In this document: positions 15,969-22,720 of the stretch, piece by piece
Layout: each line of letters starts with the position of its first letter
Position numbering within the stretch: the stretch's first letter is position 1
NCBI GenBank assembly: GCA_964344775.1
Contig: CAYFOO010000012.1
Span: forward strand, 1-28,788
Reading direction: 5' to 3'
Source: CAYFMH01 sp964344775
GTDB lineage: Bacteria; Patescibacteriota; Gracilibacteria; UBA4473
DNA: 28,788 nt
The notes under the pieces: model-generated
What the model saw: the letters and a program-made list of their open reading frames with translations, nothing else
What the model was told of the DNA's origin: nothing
Database searches by the model: none
Made by a program: the position numbers and the translations under genes

Positions 15969-16502
15969 TTACAATTCCTGAGTGGTAGCTTCTGGAGGAA
16001 TAGAATTTTTTTCTGGAGGTACTATTTGAAACATTCTATTCACTATATCCTTTCCAAAATTTTGTATTTTTGGAGGAAGTTTTTCAGTTAATTTATTCAT
16101 AGCCCACTCAAGTTTTTGTTCATTCGAAAAATCATTTCTACCAGGGTGGCAGGTTTGACAAATTTGATCTAATCCATCCTGCGTTGCAGGATTTATTTCT
16201 GTACCATCTTCAGAAATTTTTGTTTCTCCTTGAAGTATTTCATTGGCAAATTTTGCCACGGTATGGGGAGAAATTTTAATATTAATTACAGAATCCACTC
16301 CCTCTTCAGTACCAACCATTACCTGATAAACTGTAAATGGAAGTAGTATTGCTGTTTCTTTAAGTCTTACTAAAACTCTTTCTGATACTTTTAACCCTGG
16401 ACCAAGATCTACTACATTCACCACTGGACTGTCGGCTGCTGCTTCAGCACTTCCCAATGCCAAGGAAAGAGTTGCTGCAGCTAAAATATTTCTTTTTTTC
16501 AT
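15969..16502 (-). CDS. Small exported protein with one CxxCH motif
   Basis: From the ATG at 16502 the protein is 177 residues and begins with a clear signal peptide (MKKRNILAAATLSLALGSAEAAADS), with likely cleavage after AEA or AAA. A longer frame starts at 16568, but its extra 22 residues are charged and would bury the signal peptide, so I prefer 16502. The mature part contains a single heme c-type attachment motif CQTCH (C115, C118, H119) followed by PG. Otherwise I recognise no family. It could be a mono-heme cytochrome, but no assembly genes are seen here and the motif could occur by chance. Palindromic repeats flank the gene on both sides, as if it were a small cassette. Confidence 0.7.
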   Translation of the reverse strand: MKKRNILAAATLSLALGSAEAAADSPVVNVVDLGPGLKVSERVLVRLKETAILLPFTVYQVMVGTEEGVDSVINIKISPHTVAKFANEILQGETKISEDGTEINPATQDGLDQICQTCHPGRNDFSNEQKLEWAMNKLTEKLPPKIQNFGKDIVNRMFQIVPPEKNSIPPEATTQEL

Positions 16503-16583
16503 GCTTTTGCTTTTAATTGTTTTTTTAATCTTGTCAATTGCTGCTTCCCGAAAATTCGACAAAAACATCCCTTCACCCTGGCT

Positions 16584-16640
16584 GTTTCAGATCTCCGGTC
16601 TGAAACTTTTTAGTTCTGGTTGTGCACCACCGAAATAATT
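16584..16640. repeat. Hairpin with T-run and GTGCAC-core repeat word
   Basis: GTTTCAGA-(7)-TCTGAAAC at 16584-16606 is followed by TTTTT, as in a weak plus-strand terminator, although no plus-strand gene precedes it. Next to it, TGGTTGTGCAC at about 16618-16628 is shared in inverted orientation with 20327-20337 in the leader of the dapD cassette. Confidence 0.45.
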
Positions 16641-16642
16641 AA

Positions 16643-16715
16643 GCTTCAATCGTCCGTGCTCCGTAGTTTGTAATTAAAATGGTTAATACTACGCAGGACG
16701 TAAGACAATTGAAGC
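16643..16715. repeat. 73-bp three-step hairpin
   Basis: Three nested perfect stem segments can form in order: GCTTCAAT/ATTGAAGC (8 bp), CGTCC/GGACG (5 bp) and CGTAGT/ACTACG (6 bp), around a 20-nt AT-rich loop. It could be a structured RNA, a miniature element or a protein-binding cruciform. No open frame occupies 16569-16811. Confidence 0.55.
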
Positions 16716-16743
16716 GGTCAAAGGTTTGAACCATAGAATTCAA

Positions 16744-16768
16744 AGGATCAACGTAGAACATTGATCCT
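16744..16768. repeat. AGGATCAA palindrome, right copy
   Basis: AGGATCAACGT-AGA-ACATTGATCCT pairs at 10 of 11 positions with a 3-nt loop. It is the compact version of the inverted repeat at 15869-15942 and ends 43 bp before the RND transporter's stop. Confidence 0.6.
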
Positions 16769-16811
16769 GCTGAAAATTAATAAAAAAGCTTCAGATGACA
16801 GGCAGCCTATT

Positions 16812-19800
16812 TTACCACTTTATCTTCTCGAAACACTGACAAATATTCTGACAACATCGGTGTCCCACCGCGAGAAAACACGGAATCAAAAGCAAAGTCA
16901 GCACCGTCGAGAGCGTCATCCCGTACACAATTGCAAACCCAAGCCCTCCCCAGATTTCATTTGATAGAGACAATGGCAAGAGTCCTACCACCGTCGTCAC
17001 AGAAGTGAGAAAGATCGGTTGCATTCTTTCTTTTCCCGACTCGATGAACGCTTGGGCCCATTCGTCTCCTTTCAGAATATGCTGGTTGATCCGGTCGATG
17101 AGAACAATTGCGTCATTCACGATGATCCCCGCGAGTGACACAATCCCAATCATCGTCGGGAAGGTAATCGTCATCCCAGAGAGCCAAAATCCCACAAAGA
17201 CGCCCGTCAAAGAGAGTGGAATAATAATCAGCGTCACAAAAGGCTGAAAAAAAGAATTAAACTGCCAAACCAGTACGACCAAAATTAAAATCAGTGAAAA
17301 TCCCATGGCTACGACAGACTCTTCCATCAGACGACGGCCTTCTTCGTTTTCACCCCCGATTTCTACTATTTCTCCGGGGAGTTTATCGAGCTGATCGATT
17401 AAATTTTGTAATTCTTTCTCCAGCATAGAAGCGGTCACTCCACTCTCAAGATCTGCTCGGACAAAGAGGGTTCGAAGACCATCCTTGTGTTCGATTTCTG
17501 ACATTTCTGATGATAGCTGTGCTCGAGCCACTTGCCCGAAGGTGATAAATTCTCCCGTTGGAGTTTTCAATGGAATTTGATTCAAAATATCGAGGGATTT
17601 GGGATCATCCCATTCTTTTTTTCCATTCCAATCAATCCGCAGGTCGACATCGATTTCTTCATCGCCCTCGGTGAGTTGTACCACCGTCACGCTGTTGATG
17701 GCGGCTCTGAGAGATTCGAGTACCTGTCCTGGAGACAAACCAAATCGAGCCAAAATATCGCGATCAAATTTCCACGTCAGTTGCAGATTTTTTTCTGCTC
17801 GAGAGTCTCGCACATTGAGCGTGTTTGGTAGATTTTCTAACCCTGATTTGAGCTGCTCGGTCATCTGTGCTAGATGATTGAGATCCTCTCCCATGAGCCG
17901 GATTTCAATCGGTGATCCAGTAGGTGGTCCTCCTTCTACACCAGAAAATCTCACTTCGGCATATCCAGGCACGACTTTTTCTACTTCTTCTCGAAGAATC
18001 GGCATGATCTCGTAGGATTTGGTCTTACGATCTTCTTTTTCCGTCAGATTGATAGTGATGCCCAGCACATTTTCTTGCGGACGATTGGAGACGGCTCCTG
18101 GATCCTGATTGATATCTGAAGCTTTTCCTACCGTGAAGACGAAGTTTTTGAGGTACACGTCACCATTTTCTTGTGGCTTGAAATATTGTTTCAGCACTTC
18201 TCCTACGGGATCCACGAGTTTTCTCGTTTCTTCCAGCTTGGTTCCCAGTGGTAATTCAATCTTGGCAGTAAAAAAGGTAAAATCAGATTCTGGGAAAACC
18301 TCGACCGACACTCGGTTGCTTGCTACCAGATAGACAGAAAAGAAAAAAACTAAAAAGGAACTCAAAATAACCATTCCAATTTTTTTTCCGGATTTTAAAA
18401 TCTCCTCCATTTTTCGGCCGTACCAATCTTGTACTTTTTGGAGGGTGCCTCGTTCGTAATGAGCTTTTGGCGGAAAAGATTGATAGAAATGTGCGGCAAT
18501 TGCTGGAAGCAAAAACAGGGAAACAAAAAGGGCTCCGAGGAGTACGATCGTTACGGTTTTTGGCAAAACGCTGATGTACTGTCCACTTACCCCAGAGATA
18601 AAAAACAGCATCGGCAAGAAGGCAAAAATCGTGGTAAGCGTCCCGGTGATGATCGGCCAACGGAAGTTTTTGAGCGTTCGAATAGCAGCTTCGATGGGTT
18701 TCATTTTTTTATCATGGATGCCTGAGGATATCCCCTCTGTGATGATGATCGAGTTATCCACCAGGAGTCCCACCGAGAGTACGAGTGCGAAAAGCGAAAT
18801 TCCATTAAACGTTTCTCCCGTGGTATGCAAAAAAGTAATCGCAATTAGCAGGGCTAGTGGTATCGAAAGAGCGGCCAAAAAAGCTTCTCGCCAACCCAGG
18901 GCAATAAACATCAGTAGGGCAATCAAAGCCAAAGTTTGGCTTCCACTCTTGGTCAATGTCCCCAGGCTCTCCAGGATATCATTAGCTCGGTTATAGGTGA
19001 TCGAGGTTTCCAGATTTTTTGGCAAAATTCCTTTTTGTTTCAATTCCTCCACTCGTCCAAGTACTTGATTGACCATCTCGAGCACGTTTCCTTTCGAAGC
19101 CGATTTGATCACATCGATCAACACGGCTGGTTGGAGATTTTCACATTCCTTTTCTCCTCCTTTATTCTCCCCTGATAAGGGGAGATGCCCGGAGGGCAGA
19201 GGGGTTGAGGAATTAAAGGAGGATTTGGAACCAGCAGTTGTGCAGGGATTTTTGTTTTGAGATTTTCCATCCGTTGTCAAATCTCTCCTTGATCCCCTCA
19301 AACCCCTCTGGCCATTTGATTCAAATGTGTCTCCCCTTATCAGGGGAGAGGAGGGGGGAGTAGCAAAGTACGTTTCCACCTCAAATTTCTCGAATTCTCG
19401 GCGTACGGTGGCGACTTCTTTGAGTTTAATCAGGGCTTCGTTTTCGAGTTTCAGAGGGATCTCCATGAATTCCATGGGATCCTCGAGTTCTGATCGGACC
19501 GTCACTTCCACTTTTTGCCCGTCGATGGAGACAATCCCCAGCGGCATGTCCCGATGAGAAGCCCGAATCGCGGCGATTACTTCATTGATGCCGATTTTAT
19601 GTGCCTGCAGCTTGATTGGATCGATCAAAATATGAAGTTCGTCCTGTGGAGCCCCTTTGACCGAGGCATCTTTGACTTTTTGTACCCCTTCAAATTCATC
19701 CTCGAGAATCTCTGAAAACTGCTTCAACTCCGACCAAGAAAAATTGCCCGACAGGGTCAGAGAGAGGATCGGCACATCTGAAATACTCACTTCGTTGAGA

Positions 19801-20198
19801 TCTGGATCGTCTGGGATATTGGCGGGAAGGTCTGGTTTGACGTCATCTATTTTTTCTCGGAGATTTTGGATATTTTCCGTCATATCACTCTCCACTTCGA
19901 ATTCGATACTGAGAATGGAGACTCCAGAGAGGGACACGGATCGATATTTGTCCACGTTTTCCAGCCCCTTAATCTCTTTTTCAATCTTGTTGGTGATCAG
20001 CTTCTCCACATCTCCTGGACTGGCTCCTGGCCAGACGGTGGTGATGACAGCCGCTGGGATCTCGATGGTGGGTTCTGTTTCTCGTGGGATTTCCTTGTAG
20101 CAGACAGTTCCCCAGATCAGGATGAAGAGGGTAAAAAGGATGGTTACCTTGAATCGAGAGAGGAAGAGGGTCCAGAGTTTGGAGAGTTGTTCGTTCAT
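16812..20198 (-). CDS. RND-family efflux pump inner-membrane protein (AcrB-like) with repeat-derived insertion
   Basis: The 1128-residue protein has the two-fold RND design: a first membrane helix (FKVTILFTLFILIWGTV), a porter domain, five helices, a second porter domain (ENEEGRRLMEESVVAMGF onwards) and final helices with GIVSLAGIIVNDAIVLIDRIN. It exports hydrophobic or amphiphilic compounds using the proton gradient. In TM4 the proton-relay site reads LLVDNSIII (D481, N482). Residues of about 277-352 are low-complexity (TPPSSPLIRGDTFESNGQRG... through GENKGGEKECEN) and are encoded by two inverted palindromic repeats. Subtracting them puts D481 at about 406, in line with Asp407 of E. coli AcrB, and leaves a normal length near 1050. 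No adaptor or outer-membrane partner is adjacent. The ATG has no ribosome binding site. Confidence 0.93.
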   Translation of the reverse strand: MNEQLSKLWTLFLSRFKVTILFTLFILIWGTVCYKEIPRETEPTIEIPAAVITTVWPGASPGDVEKLITNKIEKEIKGLENVDKYRSVSLSGVSILSIEFEVESDMTENIQNLREKIDDVKPDLPANIPDDPDLNEVSISDVPILSLTLSGNFSWSELKQFSEILEDEFEGVQKVKDASVKGAPQDELHILIDPIKLQAHKIGINEVIAAIRASHRDMPLGIVSIDGQKVEVTVRSELEDPMEFMEIPLKLENEALIKLKEVATVRREFEKFEVETYFATPPSSPLIRGDTFESNGQRGLRGSRRDLTTDGKSQNKNPCTTAGSKSSFNSSTPLPSGHLPLSGENKGGEKECENLQPAVLIDVIKSASKGNVLEMVNQVLGRVEELKQKGILPKNLETSITYNRANDILESLGTLTKSGSQTLALIALLMFIALGWREAFLAALSIPLALLIAITFLHTTGETFNGISLFALVLSVGLLVDNSIIITEGISSGIHDKKMKPIEAAIRTLKNFRWPIITGTLTTIFAFLPMLFFISGVSGQYISVLPKTVTIVLLGALFVSLFLLPAIAAHFYQSFPPKAHYERGTLQKVQDWYGRKMEEILKSGKKIGMVILSSFLVFFFSVYLVASNRVSVEVFPESDFTFFTAKIELPLGTKLEETRKLVDPVGEVLKQYFKPQENGDVYLKNFVFTVGKASDINQDPGAVSNRPQENVLGITINLTEKEDRKTKSYEIMPILREEVEKVVPGYAEVRFSGVEGGPPTGSPIEIRLMGEDLNHLAQMTEQLKSGLENLPNTLNVRDSRAEKNLQLTWKFDRDILARFGLSPGQVLESLRAAINSVTVVQLTEGDEEIDVDLRIDWNGKKEWDDPKSLDILNQIPLKTPTGEFITFGQVARAQLSSEMSEIEHKDGLRTLFVRADLESGVTASMLEKELQNLIDQLDKLPGEIVEIGGENEEGRRLMEESVVAMGFSLILILVVLVWQFNSFFQPFVTLIIIPLSLTGVFVGFWLSGMTITFPTMIGIVSLAGIIVNDAIVLIDRINQHILKGDEWAQAFIESGKERMQPIFLTSVTTVVGLLPLSLSNEIWGGLGFAIVYGMTLSTVLTLLLIPCFLAVGHRCCQNICQCFEKIKW
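19155..19223. repeat. Palindromic element A inside the RND gene
   Basis: Outer arms TCCTCCTTTA (19155-19164) and TAAAGGAGGA (19214-19223) enclose two hairpins: CTCCCCT-GATA-AGGGGAG (19167-19184) and TGCCC-GGA-GGGCA (19186-19198). The element is read through in frame by the RND gene. Confidence 0.75.
19283..19360. repeat. Palindromic element B inside the RND gene, inverted copy of A
   Basis: B shares with the reverse complement of A the word TCTCCCCTTATCAGGGGAGA (19330-19349) and a CCTCAAACCCCTCTGGCC-type stretch (about 19296-19313; A has CCTCAACCCCTCTGCC). A's GCCC hairpin is replaced in B by ATTTGATTCAAAT (19314-19326). A and B lie about 60 bp apart in opposite orientation. Confidence 0.72.
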
Positions 20199-20321
20199 TT
20201 TTGTAGGAAAAGAGTAGCAGATTTGGTTTTTAATAACAATGATTTGACTTTAAAACATTTATAATTACTTTTATCCAGCTCTTTTACATATTCGTATTTT
20301 TATTATCAAAAATAAAAAGGG

Positions 20322-20432
20322 GTGGTGTGCACAACCACTCAAGTTCGACCTCCTACAGGTCGAGCGATTTTCCGGAAAATCGTTAACATCAAAAGTCCTG
20401 CTAACGCAGGCCAGTAAAAAAGGACTATCGCC
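20322..20432 (+). promoter_or_regulatory. Hairpin-rich leader of the dapD cassette with a possible SD-masking switch
   Basis: Four consecutive stem-loops precede the ATG at 20433: GTGGT/ACCAC around GTGCAC (20322-20338), TCGACCT-CCTAC-AGGTCGA (20345-20363), the perfect palindrome CGATTTTCCGGAAAATCG (20365-20382), and CCTGC-TAAC-GCAGG (20397-20410). AGTCCT (20394-20399), which overlaps the last hairpin, is exactly complementary to AGGACT (20421-20426). AGGACT contains the Shine-Dalgarno sequence AAGGA, 8 nt before the ATG. The two pairings exclude each other, as in a translation-controlling leader. No known riboswitch class is recognised. Confidence 0.45.
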
Positions 20433-20876
20433 ATGGGTGACATGGTTGGAAGTGCCGCAGAGCAGCATGAAATCAAAATCAGGAACAGGTTCGCCGGCAT
20501 GGTGGCTGATGGTCCTGGTCAGGATGACTGGGCCGTCAAAAGAAACTCGGTCACGGTCGCAAAACGTCTCGGGCTTAGCAGCCCCAGCGAGACCACAATA
20601 TCCCAAATCATCGTTCGCGATGAAGAGGGCGAACAGAAGTTCGAAATCGGTGAAGGAAAATACGCCTCAGCAGTCTTTTGTCAGGCAATCCTCCAAGGCA
20701 GTGGCCAAACCGACTTCACGTTCGTGCCGTTCGCACTCGAAAGGCTGGAAGAGTACATGGGGGCGACGGTCATGGCCGACGCTCGCAATCCCGATCTGGA
20801 CAATCACGGTTTCGTTCGTGCCTTGCTTTCGGGTAAGGGAACCATCATCGTGGAAGCCATCTCCAAAATCATCTAA
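20433..20876 (+). CDS. Unknown 147-aa protein, first gene of the G+C-rich cassette
   Basis: I recognise no family. The protein is soluble, acidic and mixed alpha/beta in appearance, without a signal peptide or membrane segment. It contains a helix-turn-helix-like stretch (VTVAKRLGLSSPSETTISQIIVRDEEG) that might be a DNA-binding or dimerisation element; this is a weak impression. Unlike most genes here it has a good Shine-Dalgarno sequence (AAGGA, 8 nt from the ATG), and its codons are rich in third-position G and C. It lies 32 bp upstream of dapD on the same strand, so the pair is probably one transcript. An overlapping +2 frame (20437-20961) looks like a shadow, since its protein is arginine/serine-rich and crosses into dapD. 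Confidence 0.72.
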   Translation: MGDMVGSAAEQHEIKIRNRFAGMVADGPGQDDWAVKRNSVTVAKRLGLSSPSETTISQIIVRDEEGEQKFEIGEGKYASAVFCQAILQGSGQTDFTFVPFALERLEEYMGATVMADARNPDLDNHGFVRALLSGKGTIIVEAISKII

Positions 20877-20908
20877 CAGGCATACAACGAGGAGTTCGAA
20901 GAGAGATC

Positions 20909-21751
20909 ATGACACAGGATTTGCAAGCAATCATCGAGGCCACCTGGGAAGATCGGGATAACATCAATACCGAAACCGGTGGCGAAGTCCGCGACGCCGT
21001 GGATGAAGCTCTGAACCTGATGGACTCCGGTCAGCTTCGCGTGGCCGAACCGGACGAAACGGCCGAAAACGGCTGGAAGGTCAATCAGTGGGCCAAATTG
21101 GCCGTTCTGCTTTCCTTCCGGCTCAACGAAAACGTCCTTATTGAAGGGGGATGGACCAACTACTACGATAAGGTTCCCCTGAAATTCGCCAACTGGACGG
21201 CGGATAACTTCAAGCAAGCCGGCATTCGTGTCGTGCCTCCCGCCGTTGCCCGAAAGGGAGCCTACATCGCTCCGGGGACGATTCTCATGCCTTCCTACAT
21301 CAACTTCGGTGCCCATATCGGTCCCATGAGTAAAATCGGTGGTGGTGACGGCGATGGCATGATCGATACCTGGGCGACCGTGGGCTCTTGTGCCCAAATC
21401 GGAGCCAGGGTCCATATTTCCGGCGGTGTTGGAATCGGCGGGGTTCTCGAACCCCTTCAGGCCAACCCCGTCATCATCGAAGACGACGTTTTCATCGGTG
21501 CTCGCTCCGAAGTCGTCGAAGGCGTCATCGTCCGACGTCGGGCCGTTCTCTCCATGTTGGTGGCCATCGGCAAAAACACGCCGATTATCGACCGCACACG
21601 GGGAAATATGACCATTCGTGGCGAAGTTCCCGAAGCCGCTGTGGTCATGATGGGAGCACATCCCGAAAAGGGCCTCCTTTGTCCGCAGATCGTCAAGTAT
21701 CGGGATGAACAGACCGATGCGGCGACGGCTCTGACCGACGTCCTTCGCTGA
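20909..21751 (+). CDS. dapD: 2,3,4,5-tetrahydropyridine-2,6-dicarboxylate N-succinyltransferase (DapD), divergent
   Basis: The 280-residue protein matches DapD along its length. The N-terminal helical domain has LDSG/MDSGQLRVAE and WAKLAVLLSFRLNEN. A left-handed beta-helix of hexapeptide repeats runs from about 118 to 220, including IDTWATVGSCAQIG (D153, equivalent to the proposed catalytic Asp141 of E. coli), SGGVGIGGVLEPLQANP and IGARSEVVEGVIV. It transfers succinyl from succinyl-CoA to tetrahydrodipicolinate in lysine/diaminopimelate synthesis. Oddities: about nine extra glycine-rich residues (GPMSKIGGGDGDG) before the IDTWATVGS motif, RRR and SMLV where relatives have EEG and SMGV, and an unusual tail. 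No other lysine-pathway gene is near. Codon use is far more G+C-rich than in flanking genes, indicating transfer. Confidence 0.88.
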   Translation: MTQDLQAIIEATWEDRDNINTETGGEVRDAVDEALNLMDSGQLRVAEPDETAENGWKVNQWAKLAVLLSFRLNENVLIEGGWTNYYDKVPLKFANWTADNFKQAGIRVVPPAVARKGAYIAPGTILMPSYINFGAHIGPMSKIGGGDGDGMIDTWATVGSCAQIGARVHISGGVGIGGVLEPLQANPVIIEDDVFIGARSEVVEGVIVRRRAVLSMLVAIGKNTPIIDRTRGNMTIRGEVPEAAVVMMGAHPEKGLLCPQIVKYRDEQTDAATALTDVLR

Positions 21752-21773
21752 TCTCCTACTTGGAAGCCAAGCG

Positions 21774-21806
21774 GGCGGGGCCTCGTGCTCCGCACCGTTT
21801 GTGCTC
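21774..21806 (+). terminator. Possible weak terminator after dapD
   Basis: GCGGGGC-CTCGT-GCTCCGC (21774-21792) forms a 7-bp stem with one G-T pair, starting 22 bp after the dapD stop. The T-run comes only later (near 21811), so termination here is uncertain. Confidence 0.3.
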
Positions 21807-21890
21807 CACTTTTTACACCACTCCATCCCTTTTTGTTTTTGATAACTTTTTTTCGCCAGCCGGACAGGGTTTCTCAATTTTTTGCCGGAG

Positions 21891-21930
21891 CAGGTCTCCA
21901 GACCTGGTCCAAGATGTTTCTAACATCAAA
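21891..21930. repeat. Hairpins and direct-repeat word at the right edge of the cassette
   Basis: CAGGTCT-CC-AGACCTG (21891-21906) is followed by GATGTT-TCT-AACATC (21913-21927). The word TAACATCAAA at 21921-21930 also occurs at 20384-20393 in the leader of the cassette, where hairpins again precede it. The stretch 21752-21940 holds no gene that I can support. Confidence 0.5.
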
Positions 21931-21940
21931 GCAGAAATTC

Positions 21941-22270
21941 CTACCGATTCCTCCACCCAGAGAAATACTTCTTCGCCTTCGCTTCATCCTCCCGCTCCAA
22001 CCTCGTCCGCACAATCTCAAAGCTATCATCGATCTGATCGCCTCTAGCTTCGGCAGCGTTGAAAAATTTGGCTTCTACCTTCGCCTTCTGATCTTCCAGA
22101 CGAGCCAAACGTTCATCTTTCTTCTTTTCATCCTTGATCAGCTTCTCCATCTGTGCGGTTCGGATGATCCGAGGGATGTGTGCATAAAAATTCTTCTCCG
22201 TTTTCGCGATTTGTCGTAAGATCGCGAGTTTTTTTCGGCGAGTTGGCCACGATTGCTTCATTTTTTTCAT
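21941..22270 (-). CDS. Small basic coiled-coil protein (109 aa), unknown
   Basis: The protein is highly charged and helical. A basic N-terminus (MKKMKQSWPTRRKKLAILRQIAKTEKNF) leads into a long coiled-coil candidate from about residue 38 to 72 (AQMEKLIKDEKKKDERLARLEDQKAKVEAKF) and a charged end (YFSGWRNR). No membrane segment or family signature is seen. Codon use is AT-rich like the native genes, in contrast with the adjoining dapD cassette. Either of two ATGs, three codons apart, could start it; no ribosome binding site is present. Confidence 0.65.
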   Translation of the reverse strand: MKKMKQSWPTRRKKLAILRQIAKTEKNFYAHIPRIIRTAQMEKLIKDEKKKDERLARLEDQKAKVEAKFFNAAEARGDQIDDSFEIVRTRLEREDEAKAKKYFSGWRNR

Positions 22271-22378
22271 AAGAAAATGGGGTTAAAAAATATTTTGTAC
22301 CCCTTATCTTCCACTTACTTCATTAAGAAAATATTAAATCCCTTGGTGTAATGCGTGGGAACCAGCTTGGCTATGAGG

Positions 22379-22679
22379 TTTCTTGAGATATATTTTTTGG
22401 AACTCCGTCGTAGCACAAAAGTATATCAAAAATGATTATTTGGACTATCCGAGTAGTATTCTGGTATATCAAGAAACATTTTTTGAACTACTCCCGTAGT
22501 CTTTTTTGATATCGAAAAACATTTTTCGAACTATCGCCACAGTACTTTGATATATCAAGAATCGTTTTTTTGTCCCCCTGGATAGTTTTTCACAGAGCGA
22601 GAAATGTTTTTTGAACTATTACGGATGTTATTTAGGGGATTGAAAATTGTTTTTTGGGTTAGACTAATAGCTAAATGGG
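22379..22679. repeat. Tandem array of seven diverged 43-bp units
   Basis: Units start at 22379, 22422, 22465, 22508, 22551, 22594 and 22637, each 43 bp. The shared core reads roughly TATATCAAGAAACATTTTTTGAACTA followed after a few bases by GTAGT; the best-matching units are the second to sixth. Most units contain two dyads: TCAAGAAA/TTTTTTGA-like (a perfect CGAAAAA-CA-TTTTTCG in unit 4) and ACTAC/GTAGT-like (ACTAC-TCCC-GTAGT in unit 3, ACTA/TAGT in unit 2). The spacing is close to four turns of B-DNA. There is no coding frame in 22271-22720. It is not a CRISPR: the repeats are neither conserved nor separated by unrelated spacers of standard size. Confidence 0.72.
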
Positions 22680-22720
22680 AAAAAGTTTGCAATTTTCAAA
22701 AAGCTCGTTTAACGTGAAAT

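Noticed and set aside
15969..16568. Longer start (ATG at 16568) for the CxxCH protein
   Set aside because: The added 22 residues are charged and precede an otherwise ideal signal peptide; the ATG at 16502 fits an exported protein.
20384..20442. Integron attC site at the cassette border
   Set aside because: GTTAAC and hairpins are present, but the R and L box pair with conserved spacing is missing, and no integrase gene is in the window.
20437..20961. 174-codon plus-strand frame overlapping the unknown cassette gene and dapD start
   Set aside because: The product is Ser/Arg/Pro-rich as in frame-shifted shadows, and the frame at 20433 has the properly spaced Shine-Dalgarno and ends just before dapD.
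20873..21877. Long open frame (334 codons) on the minus strand opposite dapD
   Set aside because: It is the antisense shadow of a G+C-rich coding gene; the plus-strand product is an unmistakable DapD, while the minus-strand translation is low-complexity and matches nothing.
22379..22679. CRISPR array
   Set aside because: The 43-bp period is too short, the repeated part is poorly conserved and the in-between parts are related to each other; no cas genes are nearby.
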